Below are positions 1 through 9,637 of a stretch of DNA of 38,787 bases, piece after piece (the stretch's first letter is position 1; each line of letters begins with the position of its first letter). Below the pieces are notes generated by a model. The model had not been told where the DNA came from, ran no database searches, and saw only the letters and a list, made by a program, of their open reading frames with translations. This DNA is from Spirochaetaceae bacterium (GTDB taxonomy: Bacteria; Spirochaetota; Spirochaetia; Treponematales; Breznakiellaceae): assembly GCA_031257135.1 (NCBI GenBank), contig JAIRPH010000116.1:1-38787 (forward strand). Direction: 5' to 3'. The position numbers and the translations under genes were made by a program.

Positions 1-109
1 TGCCGATGTATTTCGGGCGGATTAACACATCGTTTGGGCGCGTAATCTGCGGCTTTTCACCCTCATCCAAGCGTAAATCTTTTACGCCGTACACTTTCGC
101 TATTTTCAT
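1..109 (-). CDS. Zinc-dependent (medium-chain) alcohol dehydrogenase family protein, N-terminal fragment running off the window edge
   Basis: Reverse complement from 109 reads MKIAKVYGVKDLRLDEGEKPQITRPNDVLIRPKYIG, a typical MDR N-terminus; SD-like CAGGAG just upstream; missed by the ORF track because it is truncated. Confidence 0.75.
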   Translation of the reverse strand, partial: MKIAKVYGVKDLRLDEGEKPQITRPNDVLIRPKYIG

Positions 110-209
110 ATTTACTCCTGTTTTTTCTTTTTTCCTAAAAAACTGCGTAGAAAAACGGGAAAGCGTTAATTCGTATATACGGATTAAGTCCGCATAACCG
201 AACTTTTTA

Positions 210-238
210 AATATAGCACGACTTCATTACCCTGTCAA
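210..238 (-). promoter_or_regulatory. sigma70-like promoter TTGACA-N17-TATATT for the alcohol dehydrogenase gene
   Basis: Minus strand: -35 TTGACA (233-238), 17-nt spacer, -10 TATATT (210-215); gives a leader of about 95 nt. Confidence 0.65.
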
Positions 239-275
239 CAATTTTTTTTATCTTGGTCATTCCTGTTTGACCCTC

Positions 276-304
276 TTGACCCTAATGCGCGAGAACCTTA
301 GAAT
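276..304 (+). promoter_or_regulatory. sigma70-like promoter TTGACC-N17-TAGAAT, 6 nt before ATG
   Basis: -35 TTGACC 276-281, -10 TAGAAT 299-304, ATG at 311, no SD. Confidence 0.55.
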
Positions 305-310
305 TTTGGC

Positions 311-733
311 ATGGATGTATATGGTCCTTTGAGGGCGGCGCTTTTTGTTTATGAGTTTCTTCGTCTTCTTGTATTGATAGCGTTGTTTGTGGTAGTACAC
401 CCTCTTCATGAAACCGCGGCGGAAGGGATTTTTCCATATACGGTGTATGTAGTCCCGAACGCGCTGTTTCCCTTGATGACCTATTTCTTGTGGATCCGTC
501 TTTCTGTATATAAGCCGTATATCGCTTTGTATATGGCAGGTAAGACTATTGGACTTGTGTCGATTATCGGAGGCTGTATTTTTTCGTTTCCTGCCTTAAT
601 TCACGTACCGTCTATAGCCTTGACTATGGACCGCCTCATCGCCGGGGTTGTCCTGATCGTAGCCGCCTTGGATGGGCTGACTATCTTCAGCGGATTGATG
701 CTTAATAGTAAACTGAAAAAACTTGAAACGTAG
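311..733 (+). CDS. Conserved hypothetical integral membrane protein (140 aa)
   Basis: ORF with several hydrophobic segments; in the same direction as and close to the MinD-like gene. Confidence 0.7.
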   Translation: MDVYGPLRAALFVYEFLRLLVLIALFVVVHPLHETAAEGIFPYTVYVVPNALFPLMTYFLWIRLSVYKPYIALYMAGKTIGLVSIIGGCIFSFPALIHVPSIALTMDRLIAGVVLIVAALDGLTIFSGLMLNSKLKKLET

Positions 734-757
734 GTTCCGAAATATGGAGGTAATTGC

Positions 758-1921
758 ATGCGTATAATTCCCGTTGCAAGCGGTAAAGGCGGGGTAGGTA
801 AATCCTTGATGGTGGCGAACTTAGGGGTGGTCTTTGCTAAATCGGGACAGCGGGTGGTGGTAGCGGATTTGGATCTCGGAGCGTCGAATCTGCATCTCGT
901 ACTGGGACACCAATCCCCAAAAGTAGGGATCGGCACGTTTTTAAACGATACCCGGTTGGATTTTTCTAAAGTCATCGTGGATACGGACGTCCCGGGACTG
1001 CGGTTTATTCCGGGAGATACCGAAATCCCCGGAACAGCCAATCTGAAAGTCTCTCAGCGGAACGCCTTGTGCAAACGGCTCCTCGCGCTCAAAGATGAAG
1101 CGGACATTCTCCTTATCGATCTTGGCGCGGGAACGCATCAGTCTATTCTGGACTTTTTTCTCCTTTCCGGACAGGGCATTGTGGTGACCTCTCCGGCGGT
1201 TACGGCGGTGTTGAACGCCTACGTGTTCCTGAAAAATACGGTCTTCCGCCTGATGTATACGGTTTTCGTCAAAGGCACTAAGGCATACGCCTACTTGGAG
1301 CAGATACGCAAAGACGGCTCAGGACCTCAGAAGCTCTATATCCCGAAGGTTCTACCCGAAATTAAAGAAATCGATCCGGAATCCTATGAAAAGTTTATGT
1401 TCCGCATAAATCAGCTCCACCCCCGGCTGGTCACTAATATGATAGAAGACCCTAAAGATGTGGAAGTAGCTATGAAGATACGCCGATCCTGCGAGGAATA
1501 CCTAGACCTCAAAATAGAGCATCTCGGCGTAGCCTATCGGGACTCTATGCAGGATACGGCATTGGCTTCCCGGCTTCCGGTAACGCTCTATAAGCCTCAG
1601 TCTATCCTAGCTCAAGGAATTTACCGGATCGCGGAAAAAATCCTCAAGTCCCCGGAAGATAAGTTCGCTCCAAACGCGCAAGATATAGACGATAGTTTCA
1701 CCGAAGCCGGAGCCGAAGCGGAAATCGATTTTGAGAGCAAAATGGAATATGTGGAGGAACTCCTCCATTCAGGCGCAATGAGTCAAGGAGACCTCGTGGA
1801 AACCGTAAAAACTCAGCAGTTGGAAATCGCCAAGCTGAAAAAAGAAAATAATTTTTTAAAGCTCAAACTGTCTCAAGCTATGGCTCAGGGCTTTAAGCCC
1901 ACAGCTTCATATAGAGGGTAA
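758..1921 (+). CDS. MinD/ParA-type P-loop ATPase with C-terminal coiled-coil extension
   Basis: Deviant Walker A SGKGGVGKSLMVANLG, ADLDLGASNLH and LLIDLGAG motifs; SD ATGGAGG; coiled coil near C-terminus (QQLEIAKLKKENNFLKLKLSQ). Confidence 0.88.
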   Translation: MRIIPVASGKGGVGKSLMVANLGVVFAKSGQRVVVADLDLGASNLHLVLGHQSPKVGIGTFLNDTRLDFSKVIVDTDVPGLRFIPGDTEIPGTANLKVSQRNALCKRLLALKDEADILLIDLGAGTHQSILDFFLLSGQGIVVTSPAVTAVLNAYVFLKNTVFRLMYTVFVKGTKAYAYLEQIRKDGSGPQKLYIPKVLPEIKEIDPESYEKFMFRINQLHPRLVTNMIEDPKDVEVAMKIRRSCEEYLDLKIEHLGVAYRDSMQDTALASRLPVTLYKPQSILAQGIYRIAEKILKSPEDKFAPNAQDIDDSFTEAGAEAEIDFESKMEYVEELLHSGAMSQGDLVETVKTQQLEIAKLKKENNFLKLKLSQAMAQGFKPTASYRG

Positions 1922-1925
1922 TCCG

Positions 1926-2963
1926 ATGCTCCTAAGTATACCGTTTCCAAGCTGGCTGACGCCGCAAATCATACCGGGTTTCTTTATCCGGTGGTACAGT
2001 CTCATGTACATCGTCGCGTTCGGCATCGCGTTCCTGCTGTACCGCGCCCAAGTGCGGGAACGGCGGTTCCCTATGACCGAAGACGAGCTGTGGGGCTTGT
2101 TTTTCTGGGGCATTTTGTTTCTGGTCCTCGGGGCTAGGATATTCGCTACCATTGTATATGAAACCAGCGACCTCTACCGCCGGGAGCCGTGGCTTGTGTT
2201 CTGGCCCTTCCGAAACGGCGCGTTTACCGGGCTTCAAGGTATGAGCTATCACGGCGGGGTTATCGGCGGGGTTTTAGCGATTCTGATTTACTCCGGAGCG
2301 AAACGTTTCGATTACCGGGAAATCGGCGATATGTTCGCCGCCAGCATCCCCTTGGGCTATACCTTCGGACGGCTCGGCAATTTCGCCAACGGCGAATTAT
2401 ACGGACGAGTTACCGCCCAGCCCTGGGGGATGCTCTTCCCGCAGGCTACGCGGCTTCCCGCACACGAGCCGTGGGTACAGGACCTTGCGGAACAAACCGG
2501 TACCGTCATACAGGGAAACATGGTGAATCTGCCCCGGCACCCTTCGCAACTCTATGAAGCCTTCTTTGAGGGCTTTGTTCTATGGCTTATTATCTGGCTT
2601 TTAAGGAACCGTAAGCCCTTCAAGGGCTTTTTGATAGGCATATATTTCATAGGCTACGGGCTGTTCCGCTTTTTCATCGAGTATTTTCGGGAACCCGATT
2701 CATGGATGGGATACCGGTTCCAATTCGCGGAAACCGACCTTCCCCTTGCGGCGGCTCATCCGCTGTTAAGTTTTTCCACAGGTCAGGTTTTTTGTTTCGC
2801 TATGGTTATGCTTGGACTTTTTTGGCTTCTCATTGCGTCTCACAGTCCTAACCGTCAGCCGGTTTTGGTGTATCTTGACTCAGGCAGAACCAAGTCGAAG
2901 ATGGAGGCGGAACGAAAAGCGGCTCAGAAGGAACGCCGGAAACTGCGGAAAAAATTACGCTAG
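1926..2963 (+). CDS. lgt: Prolipoprotein diacylglyceryl transferase
   Basis: Lgt signature GRLGNFANGELYGR, multiple TM segments, HPSQLYEA and RFFIEYFR motifs. Confidence 0.93.
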   Translation: MLLSIPFPSWLTPQIIPGFFIRWYSLMYIVAFGIAFLLYRAQVRERRFPMTEDELWGLFFWGILFLVLGARIFATIVYETSDLYRREPWLVFWPFRNGAFTGLQGMSYHGGVIGGVLAILIYSGAKRFDYREIGDMFAASIPLGYTFGRLGNFANGELYGRVTAQPWGMLFPQATRLPAHEPWVQDLAEQTGTVIQGNMVNLPRHPSQLYEAFFEGFVLWLIIWLLRNRKPFKGFLIGIYFIGYGLFRFFIEYFREPDSWMGYRFQFAETDLPLAAAHPLLSFSTGQVFCFAMVMLGLFWLLIASHSPNRQPVLVYLDSGRTKSKMEAERKAAQKERRKLRKKLR

Positions 2964-2987
2964 AAAAAACGCTAAAAAGGAGAACCT

Positions 2988-4319
2988 ATGCAGTATTACA
3001 GCACAAGAAATAAAAAAAACGGAGCGGTGAATTTCGCCGCCGCGGCATTAACCGGGCTTGCCCCGGACGGCGGACTGTATGTCCCTGAAACTCTGCCTGA
3101 ATATCCGCCTGCGGTACGGTCTTCTCTGGGTACTATGAGCTTTCAAGACATAGCCTTTGAGACCATCAAGCCTTTTGTAAGTCCGGAGATACCCGATGCG
3201 GCGTTGGCGGACATGATACATGAGGCTTATTCGTTTGAAGCTCCTCTTCGTCACGTGGGGGATCGGATGGCGCTGGAGCTGTTTCACGGACCTACCGCGG
3301 CGTTTAAGGATTTCGGCGCGCGGTTTATGGCCCGAGCTTTCGCCTACCTCCGCCGAGGGGAAGACAAGCCCCTGCATATTCTGGTAGCCACCTCAGGCGA
3401 TACCGGAGGAGCCGTAGCCGACGGCTTTCACGGCGTTCAGGGCATTACCGTGACGGTATTATATCCTAAAGGACGAGTTACGCCCTTGCAGGAACGGCAG
3501 ATCGCGGGACTCGGCGGCAACATATCGGCTGTCGCGGTAGAGGGCAGTTTCGACGACTGCCAGCGGCTGGTGAAAGAAGCCTTCAAAAACGAAGGCTTGA
3601 AGAAACGCAAGGACTTGTCCTCGGCGAATTCCATCAACGTCTCTCGGCTCATTCCGCAGGCGGCGTATTACGCCGCGGCCGCAGGAAAAGCCTTTACCGG
3701 AGTCCCGGAAAACGCCGAAGGAGTATTCCGGGCTATAGCGAAACAGCCGATAATTTTTTGCGTTCCCTCGGGCAACTTCGGGAACCTCACTGCCGGGCTG
3801 TACGCTCTGGAGATGGGCGCGCCTATCCGAGGCTTCATTGCCGCAACCAACCGGAACCGCTCGGTGCCGGACTATCTTGAAACGGGCTATTATGAAGCTC
3901 GGTTTTCTCAAGCCACGATTTCCAACGCTATGGACGTAGGCGCGCCCAGCAACTTCGAGCGGCTGATCGCGCATTGGTTTTCGCTGAACCAGTTCCGGCG
4001 GATTGTCCGAGGCGTTTGGGTGTCTGACGACGATACCCGTAAGACCATCGCGGAGGTCCATAAAACGACGGGGTATTTCCTTGATCCCCACACCGCGGTA
4101 GGATGGCGCGGAGTCGATCAACTGCTCGCGAACCGCCGGCTTCCTACGGGTCCGCTGGCGGTACTGGCGACGGCGCATCCCGCCAAATTCGCCGAGACCG
4201 TGGAGCCGTTAACCGGTCCGGTTCCGGTTCCTCAGTCTCTTGCGGAAGCGATGAAACGAAAACCCAATGCCGCAATCATTCCCGCGGAAATATCCGCGCT
4301 TTTGGAGGTATTATCATGA
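2988..4319 (+). CDS. thrC: Threonine synthase
   Basis: MQYYSTR N-terminus, [16 protein letters not shown]-lysine motif, [31 protein letters not shown]. Confidence 0.93.
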   Translation: MQYYSTRNKKNGAVNFAAAALTGLAPDGGLYVPETLPEYPPAVRSSLGTMSFQDIAFETIKPFVSPEIPDAALADMIHEAYSFEAPLRHVGDRMALELFHGPTAAFKDFGARFMARAFAYLRRGEDKPLHILVATSGDTGGAVADGFHGVQGITVTVLYPKGRVTPLQERQIAGLGGNISAVAVEGSFDDCQRLVKEAFKNEGLKKRKDLSSANSINVSRLIPQAAYYAAAAGKAFTGVPENAEGVFRAIAKQPIIFCVPSGNFGNLTAGLYALEMGAPIRGFIAATNRNRSVPDYLETGYYEARFSQATISNAMDVGAPSNFERLIAHWFSLNQFRRIVRGVWVSDDDTRKTIAEVHKTTGYFLDPHTAVGWRGVDQLLANRRLPTGPLAVLATAHPAKFAETVEPLTGPVPVPQSLAEAMKRKPNAAIIPAEISALLEVLS

Positions 4320-4807
4320 AACTCTGTCCCTGCGGCTCCGGCAAAACCTATAGCGAATGTTGCGAGCCGTATATCGCCGGTTCGCAATTACCGCTTACCG
4401 CGGAAGCCCTTATGCGGAGCCGGTATTCAGCCTATACTGAACACGCTATTGATTATATTGTCAATACCTGTATTAGAAAAGGGGGCAAACAGGATATTGA
4501 CGTAAAACAGACTAAAAGCTGGAGCGAAAATTCCCGATGGCTTGGACTGAAGATTCTGTCCGCGGAAAAAGGCGGTCCCAATGATACGGAAGGCACAGTA
4601 GAGTTTGAAGCCGCCTACGAACATGAGGGGCTTAACGACATTCACCATGAAAAAGCTCTGTTTAAGAAACAGAATGATAAGTGGCTCTATGACGAAGGAG
4701 AGATCGTTCCTAAGACGATTGTGCGGTCTAGTCCCAAAGTCGGGCGGAACGATCCTTGTCCCTGCGGTTCCGGCAAGAAATACAAGCATTGCCACGGCAA
4801 AGGATAA
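4316..4807 (+). CDS. YchJ-family SEC-C motif protein
   Basis: [13 protein letters not shown] at N-terminus and [19 protein letters not shown] at C-terminus around an NTF2-like middle; ATGA overlap with thrC stop sets the start at 4316. Confidence 0.85.
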   Translation: MKLCPCGSGKTYSECCEPYIAGSQLPLTAEALMRSRYSAYTEHAIDYIVNTCIRKGGKQDIDVKQTKSWSENSRWLGLKILSAEKGGPNDTEGTVEFEAAYEHEGLNDIHHEKALFKKQNDKWLYDEGEIVPKTIVRSSPKVGRNDPCPCGSGKKYKHCHGKG

Positions 4808-4826
4808 CCGAGGCAATACAGGGAGA

Positions 4827-5879
4827 TTATAAAGGAGGCAAGGTATAAGAAACTCGTCCTGCCCGGATATCGTCCATAAAGGCGTTAAATTTCCGCCGAA
4901 TTTCTTCGGGGACGTACTGGGTATAGCCCGGATCGTCCGCGATAAAATCCAGATACCCCTCTTTCGCGCCTACGATTTTCGAGGTTCCGTACTGAATTTT
5001 GCCGGCAAGGACGTCCGCGAGGATTTCTTCGACCAGCTTTTTTTGTTGCATCAGACCGCATCCGATAATAACCCCGGGCGCGCTGGAGTAGGCGTTAATG
5101 TTATGGTATACCAAATAAGCTCCCCGCTCTTGAGCGGTTTTAATCAGCCCCTGAGCCGCGCCTCCGGCGATAGCGGCGAACACGTCGGCTCCGGCGTCGA
5201 TCATGCCGGAAGCGAGTTCGGCCGCCTTATTTGCGTCGAACCAGTTCCCGATTATCCGCAGGTCAACGGTTATCGCCGGGTCGATCCTCTGCGCGCCGTC
5301 CCGGAAGCCCGGCACGATGTGGTTGTTTAAGAGCGGATACTCCTGAGCCGCGATGAACCCGAGCCGTTTATCCGGGTTAGCGTGTTCCATCCCGCTGACG
5401 GTAATGAGTCCCGCCAGATAGCCCAGATACAGAGACTGCTCGTACTGGTTAAAGAGGTACGTGCTGATTTGAGGATTCCCCGAAAAATCCGCGTCAGTAA
5501 GGATGAATTTCTGATTAGGGAATTTTTTCCCCACATTGGCGCAGATTTCCGGCAGGGACGGATTGGAACTGAGAACGAGCGTATACTCGCCGCTTGCGAC
5601 CAGTCCGGTAAGCTGTTCTTCCCACTCGGCTTGATTGAATCCCGCTTCGTAAACTTTAATGTTCACTCCGGCGTGAGCCGCGGCGAAACTCTCCGCTCCA
5701 GCGACCAGCAGTTCATAAGGCGGACTCCCGGCGACCATGCCCGGAATGTAGACCAACACTGATAGCGATTCCGTCGGTTTGTTTTGGGGTTCAGCCTGCT
5801 TCTTGCCGGCTCCAAACAACGCCGATCCTGCAAGCAGGATCAGCAGTCCTGCTAGAAGGGATATTTTTCTTGCAATCAT
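4827..5879 (-). CDS. BMP/TmpC (PnrA)-family periplasmic substrate-binding protein, no lipobox cysteine
   Basis: Signal peptide MIARKISLLAGLLILLAGSALFGAGKK; downstream ligand-binding fold typical of the BMP family (FVAAQEYPLLN, GADVFAAIAGGAAQGLIKTAQE). Confidence 0.82.
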   Translation of the reverse strand: MIARKISLLAGLLILLAGSALFGAGKKQAEPQNKPTESLSVLVYIPGMVAGSPPYELLVAGAESFAAAHAGVNIKVYEAGFNQAEWEEQLTGLVASGEYTLVLSSNPSLPEICANVGKKFPNQKFILTDADFSGNPQISTYLFNQYEQSLYLGYLAGLITVSGMEHANPDKRLGFIAAQEYPLLNNHIVPGFRDGAQRIDPAITVDLRIIGNWFDANKAAELASGMIDAGADVFAAIAGGAAQGLIKTAQERGAYLVYHNINAYSSAPGVIIGCGLMQQKKLVEEILADVLAGKIQYGTSKIVGAKEGYLDFIADDPGYTQYVPEEIRRKFNAFMDDIRAGRVSYTLPPL

Positions 5880-5887
5880 AATATTTT

Positions 5888-5916
5888 ATCATATAAGAAA
5901 CCCTCTTGTGAATCAA
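5888..5916 (-). promoter_or_regulatory. sigma70-like promoter TTGATT-N17-TATGAT, 8 nt before ATG
   Basis: Minus strand: -35 at 5911-5916, -10 at 5888-5893, start codon at 5877-5879. Confidence 0.5.
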
Positions 5917-6010
5917 TACCGGTATTTTCTATATTTCAGCTTGAATTCCCTTTTCTTTAGTGATATTGTAGTGATATAGTGTACAAGAAGCTATAGAGGA
6001 CGATATTTTG

Positions 6011-7108
6011 ATGAACCGGGAATATACATTTTCCTTTGGGGGCAACTTATCCTCCGTCCGTATTAGAAAGCATATTCCGTCTCTTGACGATATTATATCA
6101 TTTTATGGAAGCGCGCCGGGGAATGTCTTGTTCGTATGCGATACCCATACTCGGTCTATCGCCCGGCAGATATTAGGGGAGAAAGACGCGCCGCTCTGCG
6201 AGATTCAAAGCGGAGAAGCCGCCAAAAACTGGGCTTCAGTCGAAACCATTCTGAAGGCGGCAAAAGACGCGGCTCTGGGCAGAGACGGCCTGTTTGTAGG
6301 AGTCGGAGGAGGCGTCGTCAGCGATATGACCGGGTTCGCGGCTTCGATTTATATGCGAGGCGCGGGATTGTGCCTCGTCTCGACCAGCCTTTTGGGGATG
6401 GTTGACGCCGCGGTAGGCGGAAAAACCGGATTCGACCTTTTCGGCATGAAAAATTTCGCCGGAACCTTTTATCCTGCGCCGCTTGTTTATATGCCTGTCT
6501 CAAGCCTGACCTCTTTGCCGGAACGGGAATGGAAATCCGGCATGGCGGAAATTATCAAAACCGCAACGCTGGATACAAGCGATGAACAGGAGCGGTTTTG
6601 GTCTCTGCTCGCGGCTTTATCCCGCGATACGGCGGAACAGGATATATTAGTTGAGTGCATAGCCCGGTCGGTACAGCTCAAGGGGCGCGTCGTTGAGGCT
6701 GATCCTAAAGAAACCGGTAATTTTCGGGCATTACTCAATCTGGGGCATACTTTCGGTCACGCCCTAGAGTCTTCCATCGGGCTGGGACAGATAACCCACG
6801 GCGAAGCGGTTGCTTGGGGCATGGCCCGCTCGTGCGATCTGGGGCTTGCTCTGGGGATAACTCCTCAAGACCGCCGTGAAAAGATACTCGCTCTGCTTTC
6901 GGCTTTCGGCTATGAAACGAAGACGCCTCACCCGCTTATGCGGGACACAGAGGCGTTTATGCAGGCGTTGCGGAACGATAAAAAAAAGAAAGCCGGAAGC
7001 CTTCGTTTCATTGTTCCCGCTCGAACCGGGGCGGTATTGGTTTCCGGGGAACAGGCGGAGCCGCGGGTTTTAGCGCGTATTATCGGAGGATACAGTGACT
7101 GCCTTTAA
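6011..7108 (+). CDS. aroB: 3-dehydroquinate synthase
   Basis: GVGGGVVSDMTGFAASIYMRG, STSLLGMVDAAVGGKTGFD, LLNLGHTFGHALE; AGAGGA upstream; TTG 6008 is an alternative start. Confidence 0.94.
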   Translation: MNREYTFSFGGNLSSVRIRKHIPSLDDIISFYGSAPGNVLFVCDTHTRSIARQILGEKDAPLCEIQSGEAAKNWASVETILKAAKDAALGRDGLFVGVGGGVVSDMTGFAASIYMRGAGLCLVSTSLLGMVDAAVGGKTGFDLFGMKNFAGTFYPAPLVYMPVSSLTSLPEREWKSGMAEIIKTATLDTSDEQERFWSLLAALSRDTAEQDILVECIARSVQLKGRVVEADPKETGNFRALLNLGHTFGHALESSIGLGQITHGEAVAWGMARSCDLGLALGITPQDRREKILALLSAFGYETKTPHPLMRDTEAFMQALRNDKKKKAGSLRFIVPARTGAVLVSGEQAEPRVLARIIGGYSDCL

Positions 7109-8777
7109 GAAGCATCTGATCCGGTATATGGTATCGGTATATCTCTATTTTTTTTCTCAGACCTTTCTGTTAGGACAAGAAGAAGCTCTGCCTAAGCAGG
7201 AACAAACCGGCGTTGAATCCGAAGCGGATGCGGCGGAAATCCCTCAGGAACCGGTTGTTGACGACCAAGCGGTAGAAAAAAAAATATTTATAATAAAAAC
7301 GATTAATTTCGACGCAAAAGGCGGAAAACTTTGGCGGAGCCGGGCTTTCGCGTTGATATACCACGGCAAATTTCAAGAAGGAGAAATACTTGAAGGCGCC
7401 GACGCGCTGGAACAGTATATTAAAGATAAAACCCAGCTTTTACTGAATCAGCGCGTTTTAGAGAGCGCGGAGATTAGCTATACGGTCGGACAAGCGGACG
7501 GCGACGGAGTTACGCCGGTTGATCTCTTGGTGAAGACCGTAGATACATGGAATATTATAGCGTTGCCGAAGCCTAGCCTTGATTCCAACAACGGCTTTGC
7601 CATAAGCATTAACGCTAGAGATTATAACTTTCTCGGCACCATGAGTCCGCTCCGGTTGAATATCGGCTATGAACATAGAGAAGCGGAAGAGCAGGTTAGC
7701 CCGATCAAGGATGTTTTTAATTTTGAACTGGATTCGGATACGCCCTTTAGACTTTTCGGATTGAACTGGAATTTAGATTTTGATCATCTGTTTGCCTATG
7801 CCTTGATTGGCGGAGACGGAACGTTTTCTTACAAAAATATTACCGGACTTTCCGCTGAGTTGCCCTTGAGAAAAACCACGATTACTACCGGTTTTGAACA
7901 GAAATTTATCTTAAACGAAGAGAATCCTGAACGGTATGTAGCGGAATATGGAAACTACGCTGATTTCTACATGGCAAACCGGGTATACGCCTCATGGGAG
8001 ATTCCGTTAGGGGTTAGTATGTACAATTTCGGGGAATTGACGTATACGCCTGAAGTATCAATGAACGTAAACTATCGCCCTGACGGAGAGCTGGAGTTTT
8101 GGAGAAAGGGTCCGAGCATTACCTTTAGTCACCGCGTGGGCTTTGGACGAATCAATTGGCTCGGCAATTTCCGTAGCGGCTTGGAAGGGTCTATCAGCAA
8201 TTCCAATACCTATAATTTTTATAGCCGAGGCTGGAGCAACAACTACGGTATTTCCCTAAAAGGGCATAAACTGTTTACCGATTGGTTCGGCGTATCCAGT
8301 TTCTTCCAAGTACGGCAGTGGTTCTTTTATGATCCCGCTTCAGCGGATGAAGGGTATCCTCCGTATACCGAAGTTGGAGACGCGCTCAGAGGAGTGTCGA
8401 ATAAATCGGCGAAGGCTTTTGATAAGGATTACATGATTTCTCTAAATCTGGACTTTACCTTTAGAATATTGCGGTTTATTCCTTCTGTGTGGCTACACAG
8501 TAGGAAACTAAGGTTTTTTGATTTTGATATGCATCTTGTTCCGTTTATAGATATAGCCTTAATGCAAGGACATATTTCTGAACGGGCTGATGCAATTCCG
8601 ACTCCTCAGGGAATTTTAGCCTCCGCCGGGCTGGAGCTGATCGTATTTCCGGCGTTCATGCGGAGTTTCTATCTGCGGGCGAGTTTAGGTTATAACCTAA
8701 CTAAATTTTTGGAAACCGGAGATTTTCCCAAACCCTATGGAGATGAATATTTCATCGGCATAGGGCATCATTATTAG
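7095..8777 (+). CDS. Omp85/BamA-TamA-like outer membrane protein (POTRA-like region plus beta-barrel)
   Basis: N-terminal hydrophobic segment and acidic linker, POTRA-like segment (LLLNQRVLESAEISYTV...TPVDLLVKTVDTWNI), then beta-barrel-like alternating sequence ending in an aromatic (GIGHHY); GTG start inside the aroB 3' end. Confidence 0.65.
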   Translation: MTAFKKHLIRYMVSVYLYFFSQTFLLGQEEALPKQEQTGVESEADAAEIPQEPVVDDQAVEKKIFIIKTINFDAKGGKLWRSRAFALIYHGKFQEGEILEGADALEQYIKDKTQLLLNQRVLESAEISYTVGQADGDGVTPVDLLVKTVDTWNIIALPKPSLDSNNGFAISINARDYNFLGTMSPLRLNIGYEHREAEEQVSPIKDVFNFELDSDTPFRLFGLNWNLDFDHLFAYALIGGDGTFSYKNITGLSAELPLRKTTITTGFEQKFILNEENPERYVAEYGNYADFYMANRVYASWEIPLGVSMYNFGELTYTPEVSMNVNYRPDGELEFWRKGPSITFSHRVGFGRINWLGNFRSGLEGSISNSNTYNFYSRGWSNNYGISLKGHKLFTDWFGVSSFFQVRQWFFYDPASADEGYPPYTEVGDALRGVSNKSAKAFDKDYMISLNLDFTFRILRFIPSVWLHSRKLRFFDFDMHLVPFIDIALMQGHISERADAIPTPQGILASAGLELIVFPAFMRSFYLRASLGYNLTKFLETGDFPKPYGDEYFIGIGHHY

Positions 8778-8801
8778 AAAAAGTTTAGGAGGCGTTTTAT
8801 A

Positions 8802-9326
8802 GTGAACATCGAAGAAGAAAAAAACAAACTGACTCATATTCTTTCGGAGCAATACGCTCAAAACAGCCTTTCCGTTGACGAATACGAGCGGATATTGGAA
8901 TATATAACCAAAATAGAAACGATAAAAGAAGTAGCCGTCATCGAAAGGATCATCCGGGAATACGCCGTCTTAACCGATGAAGCAATAACGCCGCAAACCC
9001 CTGAAAAGCATCTGTCGATATTTTCATGGCGGTCGTCAAACCTAAAGCCGGCAAGGGGCGGCGGCGGAACCTATATCAGCATCTTCGGTACGAATAGAAT
9101 CATTGTAGATAATCTGCCGAAAGGAAAAACGACGCTGAACGTCAAGTCGATTTTCGGATTGATCGAGATAATCGTTTCCAAACATATAAAAATAGTAAAT
9201 GAAACGGTTCCTATATGTTCCGGTATATTTGCGCCGGATGAAGTAAATATGGAACATGAAGATTTGCCTGAATTGCATATATTAGGAAAAGCGATTTTCG
9301 GCAATATCACCATAAAAAGAGGATAA
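8802..9326 (+). CDS. SHOCT/DUF1707-like N-terminus plus LiaF-like (cell wall-active antibiotic response) C-terminal domain
   Basis: LTHILSEQYAQNSLSVDEYERILEYI plus beta-rich FGTNRIIVDNLPKGKTTLNVKSIFGLIEIIVSKHIKIVNE...GKAIFGNITIKRG; GTG start with SD AGGAGG. Confidence 0.7.
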   Translation: MNIEEEKNKLTHILSEQYAQNSLSVDEYERILEYITKIETIKEVAVIERIIREYAVLTDEAITPQTPEKHLSIFSWRSSNLKPARGGGGTYISIFGTNRIIVDNLPKGKTTLNVKSIFGLIEIIVSKHIKIVNETVPICSGIFAPDEVNMEHEDLPELHILGKAIFGNITIKRG

Positions 9327-9346
9327 AACCGCCGTAAGGAGAAGGT

Positions 9347-9571
9347 ATGGATATAACCGGAATAGCGGCAATTATAACGATGTTCGGCGTGCTTCCCGCG
9401 GTTGTCTTGAAGTTCGTTTCTAAAAATCTAAAACATAAAAGAGAAATGGAAATTGAAAAGCTGAAGTATCAAAAGGAAATCCTAGAACTGGAAGTCCATA
9501 AACAAAATAATCAGCTAAAACTATTGGAAGATGAGAATAAAAAACTGGATAAAATTATCGGCGATCAGTGA
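9347..9571 (+). CDS. Small membrane-anchored coiled-coil protein (PspB-like architecture)
   Basis: One N-terminal hydrophobic helix followed by a charged coiled coil (KREMEIEKLKYQKEILELEVHKQNNQLKLLEDENKKLDKII); SD AAGGAG. Confidence 0.65.
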   Translation: MDITGIAAIITMFGVLPAVVLKFVSKNLKHKREMEIEKLKYQKEILELEVHKQNNQLKLLEDENKKLDKIIGDQ

Positions 9572-9597
9572 AAGCGTGAAAACGTTAATTTTTCCTC

Positions 9598-9627
9598 TTG
9601 CGTGTTTTTATAATTTTATGGTATACT
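9598..9627 (+). promoter_or_regulatory. Extended -10 promoter TTGCGT-N18-TATACT (TGG-TATACT), 10 nt before ATG
   Basis: -35 9598-9603, -10 9622-9627, ATG 9638, no SD. Confidence 0.5.
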
Positions 9628-9637
9628 TATAGAAACT

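Noticed and set aside
6-197. 63-aa plus-strand ORF at the window edge
   Set aside because: It overlaps the antisense alcohol dehydrogenase N-terminus and its promoter region, which explain the sequence better.
3459-4178. 239-aa minus-strand ORF antisense to thrC
   Set aside because: thrC is unambiguous; the antisense product is Arg-rich with no domain signature.
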